Shown here in pieces: positions 46,457-54,529 of a DNA stretch of 64,000 nt. The notes under the pieces are model-generated. The model worked only from the letters and a program-made list of their open reading frames with translations. It searched no databases and was not told where the DNA came from. The position numbers and the translations under genes were made by a program. How positions within the stretch are numbered: the stretch's first letter is position 1; the number at the start of each line of letters is the position of its first letter. Source of the DNA: RI-153 sp963721725 (GTDB lineage: Bacteria > Chloroflexota > Anaerolineae > Caldilineales > Caldilineaceae); the NCBI GenBank assembly GCA_963721725.1, contig CAVRLX010000020.1, forward strand, positions 103,944-167,943, read 5' to 3'.

Positions 46457-47488
46457 GTGAGCTATCTGCTGGAAAATGGAATCGTGCTGCGCGAGCGCTA
46501 CGAAATCGTCCAACTTGTGGGGCAAGGCGGCATGGGCGCGGTCTATCGAGCCAACGATCTGCGCTTAGATGGGCGCATCTGTGCGGTCAAAGAGATTCTG
46601 CCCCATCTGTTGGGGGGATCAAGCAAGGGCGATATGGCTTTTGATCAGACTGTCGAGCAGTTCTATCAAGAGGCCAGCACCCTGGCCCGGCTGGATCACC
46701 CGAACCTCCCTAAAGTTTCCGACTATTTTTCCGAACATAATCGCGAATATTTGGTGATGGATTTCGTGGCGGGCCGCGATCTGCAAGAGGTCTTATCGGA
46801 GGCGAAGCGACTGGACAACCGCTTGACAGAATCCCAAGTGTTGACCTGGGCCGATCAACTCTTGGATGCGTTGGCCTTTATGCACAGCCAAGAGCCGCCT
46901 GTGCTCCATCGGGATATTAAGCCGGGGAACATCAAGGTAACGCCGCAGGGTCGCATCAAACTGGTGGACTTTGGCTTGGTCAAGGTATTACAGTCGGATG
47001 ACAGCCGTACGGTAACTGTGGTGCAGGGGCGGGGCACTGCCGCCTATACCCCGTTAGAGCAATACGGCGGCGATAGCGGGCACACAGATGTGCGCTCGGA
47101 CATTTACAGCATGGGAGCCACGCTCTATCATTTGCTGGCTGGCATTCCACCCCAGGATGCCAAAGAGCGCTTTTTGCATCCTGGCTCGCTGATTCCCTTG
47201 CGCCAATTGAATCCGGGGGTGTCGGCGCGTACCGAGCGGGCTATCTTTGGGGCGCTGGCGATGCACCCTGATGAGCGGCCTCGCAGTATCATGGCTTTTC
47301 GGGCCTTGCTCTTTGGCGAGAATAGTAGCACCGACGATATGCGTACACGGTTGCCATCGCTATCGTGGAGCGAAGTTCTCACCCAAAACCGCTGGCTGAT
47401 CAGCGCGATTTTTGCGCTAATTGCCGTTGCCACTATACTCAGCGTTTTGTCTCCCCCAATTGAAGGTCCATTCTTTTTGCTTCGATAG
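46457..47488 (+). CDS. Serine/threonine protein kinase, membrane-anchored
   Basis: This 343-residue protein has a kinase domain with glycine loop VGQGGMGAVYRA, the VAIK-like Lys in ICAVKEIL, catalytic loop LHRDIKPGNIKV, DFGLVKV and GTAAYTPLEQYGG. One membrane helix lies near the C-terminus (about 315-337), with almost nothing outside, so it has no PASTA-like sensor. GTG 46457 is the start, giving the usual short lead before the glycine loop. It is divergent from the FHA regulator, its likely substrate. Confidence 0.88.
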   Translation: MSYLLENGIVLRERYEIVQLVGQGGMGAVYRANDLRLDGRICAVKEILPHLLGGSSKGDMAFDQTVEQFYQEASTLARLDHPNLPKVSDYFSEHNREYLVMDFVAGRDLQEVLSEAKRLDNRLTESQVLTWADQLLDALAFMHSQEPPVLHRDIKPGNIKVTPQGRIKLVDFGLVKVLQSDDSRTVTVVQGRGTAAYTPLEQYGGDSGHTDVRSDIYSMGATLYHLLAGIPPQDAKERFLHPGSLIPLRQLNPGVSARTERAIFGALAMHPDERPRSIMAFRALLFGENSSTDDMRTRLPSLSWSEVLTQNRWLISAIFALIAVATILSVLSPPIEGPFFLLR

Positions 47489-47677
47489 TCTAGGTGTGCG
47501 AAAATATTAGTTGGATTAACTTGACCATCATAGGCAAAGCAATTCCCATCGTCTCCCCTCATCCAATCCAATCGACCTTTGCCTCCCAGTGGATGCCTTC
47601 TCAGACCCATCAAGGTTGGACCTGGGTGTGTCGAGGCTAACTCAATAACCTTCAACTCATCCCAAAGGGTTCCTTTC

Positions 47678-48613
47678 GTGGAAACAGTTGTTAAATCACC
47701 GACACAGACGGTTATCATCAGCCCCAATCATCCTTTCGTCATTATTGGCGAACGGATTAACCCCACAGGCCGAAAAAAACTGGCTGCCGAAATGCAGGCT
47801 GGCGATTTTAGCCGTGTGGTCAGCGATGCCCTAGCCCAGGTAAAAGCGGGCGCCCAGATCTTGGACATCAACGCTGGCGTGCCCAGTGCCGAGCCGCACA
47901 AGGTTGAGCCTGAAATTATGGTGCGCGCTGTGGAAATCGTACAATCTATCACCGATGTACCCCTCTGTATTGACAGTAGCGTGGTTCCTTCTTTGATTGC
48001 CGGGCTGAAAGCCGCCAAGGGTCGCCCCATTGTCAATAGCGTCACTGGCGAAGAAGATCGCATGGAGAGCATTCTGCCCGTGGTGGCCGAATACAACGTG
48101 CCGGTCATCGCGATTAGCAACGACGAAACAGGCATTAGCTACGATCCCATGGTGCGCTTTGCAGTTGCCAAACGCATTGTTGATCGCGCTGCCCGCTATG
48201 GCATCAAACCAGAAGACATAATCATCGACCCGTTGGCGATGCCTGTGGGCGCTGTCAACAGGGCCGGTCGCGATCTTTTTACCATTGTGCGCATGATCCG
48301 CGAGGAATTGGGCTGCAATACCATGTGTGGGGCCAGCAACATCAGCTTTGGTATGCCCAATCGACCATTGCTCAATGCCACCTTTTTGGCAATGGCGATG
48401 ACCGCGGGCATGACCTGTGCCATTACCAACCCTATGGAAAAAGAGATTCGCTCCACGCTCTACGCCGCAGATGTGCTCATGGGCAATGATGAATCGGCCA
48501 TGCGCTATCTCACGGCTATGCGCCAGTTGGAAGGTGGCGAAGCCGCCCAGACCGATGACCGCCGCGCTGAACGCGAGGCCCGGCGTGCAGCCCGCCGACG
48601 TGGGCGCGACTAG
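47678..48613 (+). CDS. Methyltetrahydrofolate methyltransferase-like (DHPS-fold) protein
   Basis: This 311-residue pterin-binding TIM barrel has IIGERINPTGRKKL, ILDINAGVPSAEPHKVEPEI, CIDSSVVPSLIAGL, NSVTGEEDRM and GASNISFGMPNRP. This pattern is that of corrinoid-dependent methyltransferases (AcsE/MtgA type), which move the methyl of methyl-H4folate to a corrinoid protein, rather than sulfa-target DHPS. No corrinoid protein or acetyl-CoA synthase is adjacent. A C-terminal Arg-rich tail (RREARRAARRRGRD-like) is odd. GTG 47678 was chosen because of its AAAGGG site and family N-terminus. Confidence 0.78.
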   Translation: METVVKSPTQTVIISPNHPFVIIGERINPTGRKKLAAEMQAGDFSRVVSDALAQVKAGAQILDINAGVPSAEPHKVEPEIMVRAVEIVQSITDVPLCIDSSVVPSLIAGLKAAKGRPIVNSVTGEEDRMESILPVVAEYNVPVIAISNDETGISYDPMVRFAVAKRIVDRAARYGIKPEDIIIDPLAMPVGAVNRAGRDLFTIVRMIREELGCNTMCGASNISFGMPNRPLLNATFLAMAMTAGMTCAITNPMEKEIRSTLYAADVLMGNDESAMRYLTAMRQLEGGEAAQTDDRRAEREARRAARRRGRD

Positions 48614-48644
48614 CCCATTGTTTGGCGCGCGTAACTGTGAAAAT

Positions 48645-48673
48645 TTGCGCAATTAAAATCAGCACGTTATAAT
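48645..48673 (+). promoter_or_regulatory. Candidate promoter of the ATP synthase operon
   Basis: TTGCGC at 48645-48650 and a perfect TATAAT at 48668-48673 are spaced by 17 bp, about 150 bp before the first small membrane protein gene. Confidence 0.55.
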
Positions 48674-48822
48674 GCCGCCCAGAAATCAGTACGAGTCCCT
48701 TCTATAGTTTGACTCTGCCGAAGCGACAGAGCAACCCCGCAGATTCACTGTGTTACTGGGTGAGTACTTGGTTGTTCTTGTTGCCACGGTTGTGGCGCCA
48801 AATCGTTAACAGGGAGCCTTTC

Positions 48823-49080
48823 TTGTCATCTGTTCGCATCGATCTTCGACGCCTAACCTTTGTCTATGCAGCCAGCATTCTGCTGCCGCTGTTGATTGGG
48901 GTTGTGGCCGAGCTTTTTATCGATGCCAGTTTCTCCCTTGTGTTGTTGGCTGCTTTTGTCTCGATGCCGTTGGTTGTCTTTTTTGTATGCCGCTCTGCGC
49001 TGGCAGAGATGGAGCGAGTTGTGCAGATTGTTGCTCCGCCTGAAGAAAACGAAGCCGAGCCGATTGCTAAAAGTTTGTAG
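48823..49080 (+). CDS. Two-helix membrane protein at the head of the atp operon (AtpZ/AtpI-like position)
   Basis: This 85-residue protein has two membrane helices (about 14-32 and 36-55) and an acidic cytosolic tail. The TTG start at 48823 follows CAGGGAGCC. Place, size and topology match AtpZ/AtpI proteins, which help assemble the c-ring and import Mg2+. Sequence identity to those families is not obvious, so the name is from context. It is 70 bp upstream of atpB. Confidence 0.55.
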   Translation: MSSVRIDLRRLTFVYAASILLPLLIGVVAELFIDASFSLVLLAAFVSMPLVVFFVCRSALAEMERVVQIVAPPEENEAEPIAKSL

Positions 49081-49150
49081 CTTTCTGATTTGACCCAATC
49101 TATTTACCCTTGCGTTTCGATCATCCGCTCAGCCAGGAGGATGTAAGACA

Positions 49151-50269
49151 GTGGAACGAATCCAGCCAATTATCGACAATTTGTGGGAGCGCATTCAGCG
49201 CTATTTTGAAAACAAGACGCGGCGCAATTGGACGATTGCCATCTTTTTGTTAATCGTCGGTAGTTTGATTCTCGATGTTCCTACCCCGCATGTTTCAATT
49301 GCCGCCGAACCCCTTTGGCCTACTAATGCCTTTTTTACCAACTCCCTGTTGACCACTTTCATTGTGGATCTGATCTTGATCGGACTGGCCTTTGCTGCTC
49401 GTTCGCAGATCAAGGAGATCCCCACAGGACTGGGCAACTTTATGGAAATGGTTGTTGAGTCGTTGTATAACCTGACGGAAAGTGTTGCTGGCAAAAATGC
49501 CCGTAAATTCTTCCCTTGGGTCGCCACGATTTTTCTCTTTGTGATTATCAGCAACTACTCTGGTCTTATTCCTGGTGTGGGGAGTATCGGTCTGGAATAT
49601 GCAGATGCCGACGCTTACCATGCGCTGTTAGAGGGCGATGCTGCCGGTCATGCCGATGTGATAGTGACTGAGGATGCGGTAGTGGTGGCAGAGGCCGAAC
49701 ATGGGGCAGAGGCCGAACATGGGGCAGCCGCTGAATCTGTGACTGAAACCGAAGCTGAACATGGCACGGAAGCCGTGGCAACAGCCGAAGGCGAACATGG
49801 CGAAGCAGCCGAGGATGCCCACCATAGCCTCTTTGTTCCGCTCTTTCGCGCTCCCAGCGCCGATCTGAATGTGACCTTTGCCCTGGCCCTGATCACGATG
49901 ATTCTGGTGCAGTACTTTGGCTTCCAGTCGCTTGGCTCAAACTACTTCACCAAGTTCTTTAACTTCAATACCGGCAAGGGCTTTATGCGAGGCATCTTTG
50001 CCTTCTCCGGCATTTTGGAGTTGGTCAGCGAGTTTGCCAAGATTATCAGCTTTGCTTTTCGTCTTTTTGGTAATATTTTTGCAGGCGAAGTGCTGTTGGG
50101 GGTTATGGCCTTCCTGGTGGCCTTCTTGGTTCCCGTGGCTTTCTATGGGCTGGAACTCTTCGTTGGCTTCATTCAGGCGCTGGTCTTTATGATGTTGGCG
50201 GTGGTCTTTTTCTCGACGGCTGTGGTCAGCCACGGCGATCATGGTGACGATCACGGCGAACACCACTAA
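49151..50269 (+). CDS. atpB: ATP synthase Fo subunit a, with a His/Glu-rich insertion
   Basis: This 372-residue protein has the essential Arg in ISFAFRLFGNIFAGEVLLG, which faces the c-ring carboxylate. PSADLNVTFALAL and GLELFVGFIQALVF are the other family marks. Normal length is about 240-270. About 75 residues (150-226) are inserted before PSADLN and are rich in Ala, Glu, His and Gly (AEAEHGAEAEHGA). The C-terminus is HGDHGDDHGEHH. By E. coli topology both should lie on the outer face. GTG 49151 has CAGGAGGATG upstream. Confidence 0.92.
   Translation: MERIQPIIDNLWERIQRYFENKTRRNWTIAIFLLIVGSLILDVPTPHVSIAAEPLWPTNAFFTNSLLTTFIVDLILIGLAFAARSQIKEIPTGLGNFMEMVVESLYNLTESVAGKNARKFFPWVATIFLFVIISNYSGLIPGVGSIGLEYADADAYHALLEGDAAGHADVIVTEDAVVVAEAEHGAEAEHGAAAESVTETEAEHGTEAVATAEGEHGEAAEDAHHSLFVPLFRAPSADLNVTFALALITMILVQYFGFQSLGSNYFTKFFNFNTGKGFMRGIFAFSGILELVSEFAKIISFAFRLFGNIFAGEVLLGVMAFLVAFLVPVAFYGLELFVGFIQALVFMMLAVVFFSTAVVSHGDHGDDHGEHH
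49691..49726 (+). repeat. 18-bp perfect tandem duplication inside atpB
   Basis: GAGGCCGAACATGGGGCA occurs twice in a row, encoding EAEHGA-type units in the insertion. It suggests recent slippage growth of this segment. Confidence 0.85.
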
Positions 50270-50274
50270 GCGTG

Positions 50275-50325
50275 TTACGTGTTGCGTATTCGTGATTTTC
50301 CACGGGGCACGGAACACGATTTATA
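50275..50325. repeat. Iterated-word hairpin between atpB and atpE
   Basis: CGTGTTACGTGTTGCGTATT repeats a CGTkTT word. It is complementary to CACGGGGCACGGAACACG further on, giving a stem in the gap within the operon. Confidence 0.55.
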
Positions 50326-50392
50326 GCAGGTTTCTCTGAAATCAGTACGATTTATTCTTCAATCGATTCATGTTTGCAAAGGAGTTTACACG

Positions 50393-50620
50393 ATGGAACT
50401 GGATGCAATGAGACAGTTGGGTGCTGCGCTGGCAATCGGTCTGGGTGCCATTGGCCCTGGCATTGGCGTAGGTATGATCGGTGCGAAGGCTGTGGAAGCC
50501 ATGGGCCGCAATCCTGAAGCGGCAGGTACCGTGCAGACGAATATGATTCTCTCGATTGCGTTTGCTGAAGCCGTGGCTATTTATGCCCTGGTTATCGCGC
50601 TGCTGATCAAGTTCGTCTAG
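50393..50620 (+). CDS. atpE: ATP synthase Fo subunit c
   Basis: This 75-residue hairpin of two membrane helices has the Gly-rich first helix (IGLGAIGPGIGVGMIG), the RNPEA loop and the ion-binding Glu in SIAFAEAVAIYALV. The Gln and Glu-Ser/Thr set of sodium-binding rings is absent, so proton coupling is expected. Its ring size cannot be told. GCAAAGGAG lies upstream of the ATG. Confidence 0.96.
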   Translation: MELDAMRQLGAALAIGLGAIGPGIGVGMIGAKAVEAMGRNPEAAGTVQTNMILSIAFAEAVAIYALVIALLIKFV

Positions 50621-50687
50621 TCGCAACGGCATCAGGCCTTTCTGCCCTTGGGGCAAACGAGGCTACGTAAGGAATAGGAGGCATAAT

Positions 50688-51200
50688 TTGGACGCTGTAT
50701 TAGGTCAACTAGGCATTAGTGGTCCCCTCCTGCTCTCTCAGATCATTAACTTTGTGATCTTGATGGTGCTGCTGCGGCTCTTCCTCTACCAGCCTGTGCT
50801 GGATATGCTGGAACGCCGCAAAGAGCGCATCGCCCAGGGCATCCGTGAGGCCGAAAAGTCCTCACAGGCAGCCTCGGAGGCTGAGAAGCAGCGGGCAGTC
50901 GTATTGGATGAAGCACGCCGAGAGGCACAAGAAGTGCGGGCGCAGTCTACGCGTGATGCAGAACGCATTGCGCAGGATATTCGCACCCGCGCCGAGCAAG
51001 AAGCATCGGACATTCGCCGCAAGGCACAAACCGATGCCGAGGCACAGGTCGAGACCGTTTTGGCAGATGCTCGCCGCGAAATTGCGTCGTTGGCGATTGC
51101 CGCCACCGAGCAGATCTTGGGGCGTGAATTAAAAGACAAAGCTGCCCAAGAGCGTTTCGTGTCTGAATTTTTGGCACAACAGAGTGAGAGTGGCCGATGA
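50688..51200 (+). CDS. atpF: ATP synthase Fo subunit b
   Basis: This 170-residue protein has one N-terminal membrane helix (about 12-30) and a long charged helix (LERRKERIAQGIREAEKSS and on) that forms the peripheral stalk. The TTG start at 50688 has TAGGAGGCA upstream. The stop overlaps the atpH ATG by 4 bp. Confidence 0.95.
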   Translation: MDAVLGQLGISGPLLLSQIINFVILMVLLRLFLYQPVLDMLERRKERIAQGIREAEKSSQAASEAEKQRAVVLDEARREAQEVRAQSTRDAERIAQDIRTRAEQEASDIRRKAQTDAEAQVETVLADARREIASLAIAATEQILGRELKDKAAQERFVSEFLAQQSESGR

Positions 51201-51727
51201 CAGAGCAGCGCGCAAAAGCAGATCGATACGCACAGGCTATCCTGGAAGCGGTTCTCGAACAGTGGCAATCGAGCCTGACGCAGGTTTCTGATGAGCTTAC
51301 CCGCAACGATCAAGTGCGGAGCACATTGGAAAGCGCCCAGGATAGCGAAGCCAGGCTGCAAGCGCTGCAAAGCATTACCCCGAAAGCTACATCGCAGGAA
51401 ATCCAGAACTTTCTGCAACTGCTGGCCCAAGAAGGTGATCTAACCCTGATTCCTCAGGTGATTGATCAATTGCGCAGTGGTGTCGGGGGGCAGCGAGTAC
51501 CTGTCAAGGCTGAGATTGTCAGTGCGGCTGAACTGAGCGAACAAGAACAGAGCGACATTCGACGTCGGTTGAACGAGCAACATGGCGATGGATTGATCTT
51601 CAGTTTCCGGGTAGATCCTTCGTTGATGGGGGGCTTGCGTGTACGTGTCGGTGATAGCTTGATCGACAACACAGTAGCGAGCCGCCTTGCTGCCCTACGC
51701 GAGATGGTCAGCGCTTCTGTGCGCTAG
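51197..51727 (+). CDS. atpH: ATP synthase F1 subunit delta
   Basis: This 176-residue protein links the stalk to the F1 head. The N-terminal helical domain starts RAKADRYAQAILEAVLEQ and the C-terminal block is FRVDPSLMGGLRVRVGDSLI, the family signature. It is translationally coupled to atpF. A 220-bp gap without a gene follows before atpA; I see no clear structure in it. Confidence 0.94.
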   Translation: MTEQRAKADRYAQAILEAVLEQWQSSLTQVSDELTRNDQVRSTLESAQDSEARLQALQSITPKATSQEIQNFLQLLAQEGDLTLIPQVIDQLRSGVGGQRVPVKAEIVSAAELSEQEQSDIRRRLNEQHGDGLIFSFRVDPSLMGGLRVRVGDSLIDNTVASRLAALREMVSASVR

Positions 51728-51947
51728 GGCCGCTGGTGTTGTGGGCAATCGAAGGCGATAGCTCCTTGAAATCTGTGTCTTTTGGGAACCCTGAGCGGGT
51801 GTGTGGGCGGTTTATATGCCTTGATCGCCATGTCTCGGGGTCTCTATCCACTCAATCTCGTGCCGGCGTGGCTGTTGTAACGCCCATTTGCTGGTCATCC
51901 AGCCCAAACCTGCCCGTGCAGAGACTTGTACAAGGAGAACGAAATCC

Positions 51948-53471
51948 ATGGCGATAAAAGAAGATATCACCAGAGATTTTACAGATTTACTGAAAAAACA
52001 GATCTTGAATTTCCATCCCACACCTCGGCGGGTAGATGTGGGAGAAGTGACCGAAGTTGGTGATGGGATTGCCATTGTCAACGGTCTACGCGGGGCAATG
52101 TCCAGCGAGTTGGTGGAATTCACCAAGTCGGGTACGCTGGGGATGTGCCTGAACTTGAACGAAGATTCCGTCGGTGTCATCATCATGGGCGAATTTGCCA
52201 ACATTGAAGAAGGCGATCTTGTGCGTAGCACAGGTCGTATTGCTTCTGTGCCTGTGGGTGATGCCTTGATCGGTCGTGTGGTCAATGCCTTGGGGCAACC
52301 TTTGGACGATAAAGGCCCTATTGAAACCGACAAATTTCGCAATATCGAGCGCATCGCCCCTGGCGTTGTCGCCCGCCGCTCGGTAAATACCCCCGTAGAA
52401 ACGGGTATCACGGCCATTGATGCGTTGATTCCAGTTGGCCGCGGCCAACGTGAGTTGATCATCGGCGATCGCCAAACTGGTAAAACGGCGATTGCGATTG
52501 ATACGATCATCAACCAAAAGGGCAAAAATCTGATCTGTATCTATGTTGCCATCGGTCAGAAGCAATCCACTGTGGCCCAAGTGGTGGGCATTTTGGAACG
52601 CCACGGTGCCATGGACCATACGATTGTGGTGACTGCTTCCGCTTCGGATCCGGCTGCTTTGCAATTCATTGCGCCTTATGCCGGTTGTGCCATGGGCGAA
52701 GAGTTCATGGAGCAGGGCCGGGATGCGCTGATCGTTTATGACGATCTCTCCAAGCATGCCCAGGCCTATCGTCAGGTGTCGCTGCTCTTGCGCCGCCCGC
52801 CTGGTCGTGAAGCCTATCCTGGCGACGTTTTCTACTTGCACAGCCGCTTGCTGGAACGTGCTGCGCGTTTGGATGCTGAGTATGGCGGTGGTAGCCTGAC
52901 TGCGTTGCCCATTATTGAAACGCAGGCTGGCGATGTCTCTGCCTATATTCCCACCAATGTGATTTCCATCACCGACGGCCAGATCTATCTGGAAAGCGAC
53001 CTCTTCTATGCTGGTATTCGCCCGGCCTTGAATGTAGGTCTTTCGGTGAGCCGTGTGGGTAGCTCGGCGCAGACCAAGGCCATGAAAAAGGTGGCGGGTC
53101 GCCTGAAACTGGAGTTCAGCCAGTTCCGTGAATTGGCGGCGTTTGCCCAGTTCGGCAGCGATTTGGACGCGTCAACCCAACGCCAGTTGAACCGGGGTCA
53201 GCGTATTCAGGAAATCCTGAAGCAGCCGCAGTACCAGCCCGTCCAGTTGGACAAACAAGTGATGAGCCTCTATGCCGTCACCAATGGCTATCTGGAAAAT
53301 GTGGCCGTTACTGATGTGAAAACCTGGGAAGCAGGTATGCACGCCTACATGGATGCAAATCATCCCGAGATTGGGCAATCAATTGTGCGCACGAAGCAGC
53401 TTGACGATAACATGATCGATTCGCTGCGGTTGGCACTGGAAGACTTCAACCGCACGTGGAGTGCGTCTTGA
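51948..53471 (+). CDS. atpA: ATP synthase F1 subunit alpha
   Basis: This 507-residue non-catalytic nucleotide-binding subunit has Walker A GDRQTGKTAI (about residue 169), IYVAIGQKQSTV, ALIVYDDLSKHAQAYRQ and PAINVGLSVSRVGS-type (here ALNVGLSVSRVGSSAQ) blocks. The N-terminal beta-barrel is complete. I chose ATG 51948 (MAIKEDITRDF) with an AAGGAGAAC site; a longer frame from 51888 has no support. Confidence 0.97.
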   Translation: MAIKEDITRDFTDLLKKQILNFHPTPRRVDVGEVTEVGDGIAIVNGLRGAMSSELVEFTKSGTLGMCLNLNEDSVGVIIMGEFANIEEGDLVRSTGRIASVPVGDALIGRVVNALGQPLDDKGPIETDKFRNIERIAPGVVARRSVNTPVETGITAIDALIPVGRGQRELIIGDRQTGKTAIAIDTIINQKGKNLICIYVAIGQKQSTVAQVVGILERHGAMDHTIVVTASASDPAALQFIAPYAGCAMGEEFMEQGRDALIVYDDLSKHAQAYRQVSLLLRRPPGREAYPGDVFYLHSRLLERAARLDAEYGGGSLTALPIIETQAGDVSAYIPTNVISITDGQIYLESDLFYAGIRPALNVGLSVSRVGSSAQTKAMKKVAGRLKLEFSQFRELAAFAQFGSDLDASTQRQLNRGQRIQEILKQPQYQPVQLDKQVMSLYAVTNGYLENVAVTDVKTWEAGMHAYMDANHPEIGQSIVRTKQLDDNMIDSLRLALEDFNRTWSAS

Positions 53472-53547
53472 CAAGGTGACCCGATGACAAGATGACCTCA
53501 CAGTGAAAAAATTTCTCTCGCTTGGTCATCTTGTCACCTTGTCACCC
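53469..53547. repeat. Iterated-word hairpin between atpA and atpG
   Basis: TGACAAGGTGAC and GATGACAAGATGACC pair with GGTCATCTTGTCACCTTGTC. The word TGACAAGrTGAC is repeated on both arms. It begins at the atpA stop and ends before the atpG ribosome site. Confidence 0.65.
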
Positions 53548-53569
53548 CTTCATCGAACGGGAGGAATCC

Positions 53570-54442
53570 TTGGCAAGTACACGAGAAATTAGACGCCGTA
53601 TTCGCTCGGTCAAGAATATTGCCCAGGTTACCAAGGCGATGGAAGCCGTGGCGGCTTCGCGGATGCGCCGTGCCCAGAATCAAGTATTAGCGACTCGGCC
53701 TTATGCCGAGAAGGCACAGGAAGTGCTGAGCTATATTGCACGCCTGCCCACATTGGATGCGGATGGCCTGGATACGTTGGTTACTCAACGTGCAGAGGTC
53801 CGGCGTGTGGGGATCTTGTTGGTAACAGCCGATCGCGGCTTGGCTGGTGGCTTCAACGCCAATGTAATGCGCCGAGCGGCACGCTTTATCAAAGAGAAGC
53901 GTGCTCAGGGCGCAGAAGTTGAAGTGGTATCCGTGGGCAAAAAGGGCCGAGACTGGCTCTTGCGCTACGATCCTGTAGTGCGCGCCGAGTTTACTGGTAT
54001 GGCCGAATCGCCCACTACCAACGACATTGCGCCCATCACCCGCGTAATGGTGGATGATTTTACTTCCGGCCACTTTGACGAGGTTTACGCTATCTACACA
54101 GATTTTGTGAACACGCTGGTGCAAACACCAACCATTCATAAACTTCTGCCTATTGAACCGGCAGAGCCTTCGGTGACGATGGCCCCAGAGTATATCTTTG
54201 AGCCGAATCCGCAAGTTGTGTTGCAAGAAGTTCTCTATGGATTCACTGAAGTGCAGGTGCTTCAGGCGATTTATGAATCGCTTGCCAGTGAGCACTCTGC
54301 TCGAATGGTAGCCATGCGCAACGCCACGGAAGCCGCGAATGAATTGGTAGATGATCTGACACTGACTTATAACAAAGCACGTCAGGAAAATATTACACGC
54401 GAGTTGATGGATATTGTGGGCGGTAGTATCGCCCTGGAATAG
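53570..54442 (+). CDS. atpG: ATP synthase F1 subunit gamma
   Basis: This 290-residue central rotor subunit starts MASTREIRRRIRSVKNIAQV, then TKAMEAVAASRMRRAQ. It ends in the conserved helix ARMVAMRNATEAANELVDDL, then TLTYNKARQENITREL. The TTG start at 53570 has GGGAGGAA upstream; the frame extends 16 codons further into the repeat but that part is not gamma-like. Confidence 0.95.
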   Translation: MASTREIRRRIRSVKNIAQVTKAMEAVAASRMRRAQNQVLATRPYAEKAQEVLSYIARLPTLDADGLDTLVTQRAEVRRVGILLVTADRGLAGGFNANVMRRAARFIKEKRAQGAEVEVVSVGKKGRDWLLRYDPVVRAEFTGMAESPTTNDIAPITRVMVDDFTSGHFDEVYAIYTDFVNTLVQTPTIHKLLPIEPAEPSVTMAPEYIFEPNPQVVLQEVLYGFTEVQVLQAIYESLASEHSARMVAMRNATEAANELVDDLTLTYNKARQENITRELMDIVGGSIALE

Positions 54443-54476
54443 ATCGTGAGTCACGTACGCTACGTGACGATTCACT
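54443..54476. repeat. Short palindrome between atpG and atpD
   Basis: GTGAGTCACGTA and TACGTGACGATTCAC are near-perfect inverted copies around CGC, immediately after the atpG stop. Confidence 0.55.
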
Positions 54477-54529
54477 GAAGCCATGAGCGAGCTGCGTCTT
54501 GAACGAAGCCGACTTTAGAGGAGTGAACA

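Noticed and set aside
48682..50350. A 13-bp identical string (GAAATCAGTACGA) before the first atp gene and before atpE
   Set aside because: Exact 13-mers are expected by chance many times in 64 kb, and the flanks do not match.
53522..53569. N-terminal extension of atpG from an upstream TTG
   Set aside because: The extension translates the intergenic repeat, is unlike gamma subunits, and a good ribosome site lies before TTG 53570.
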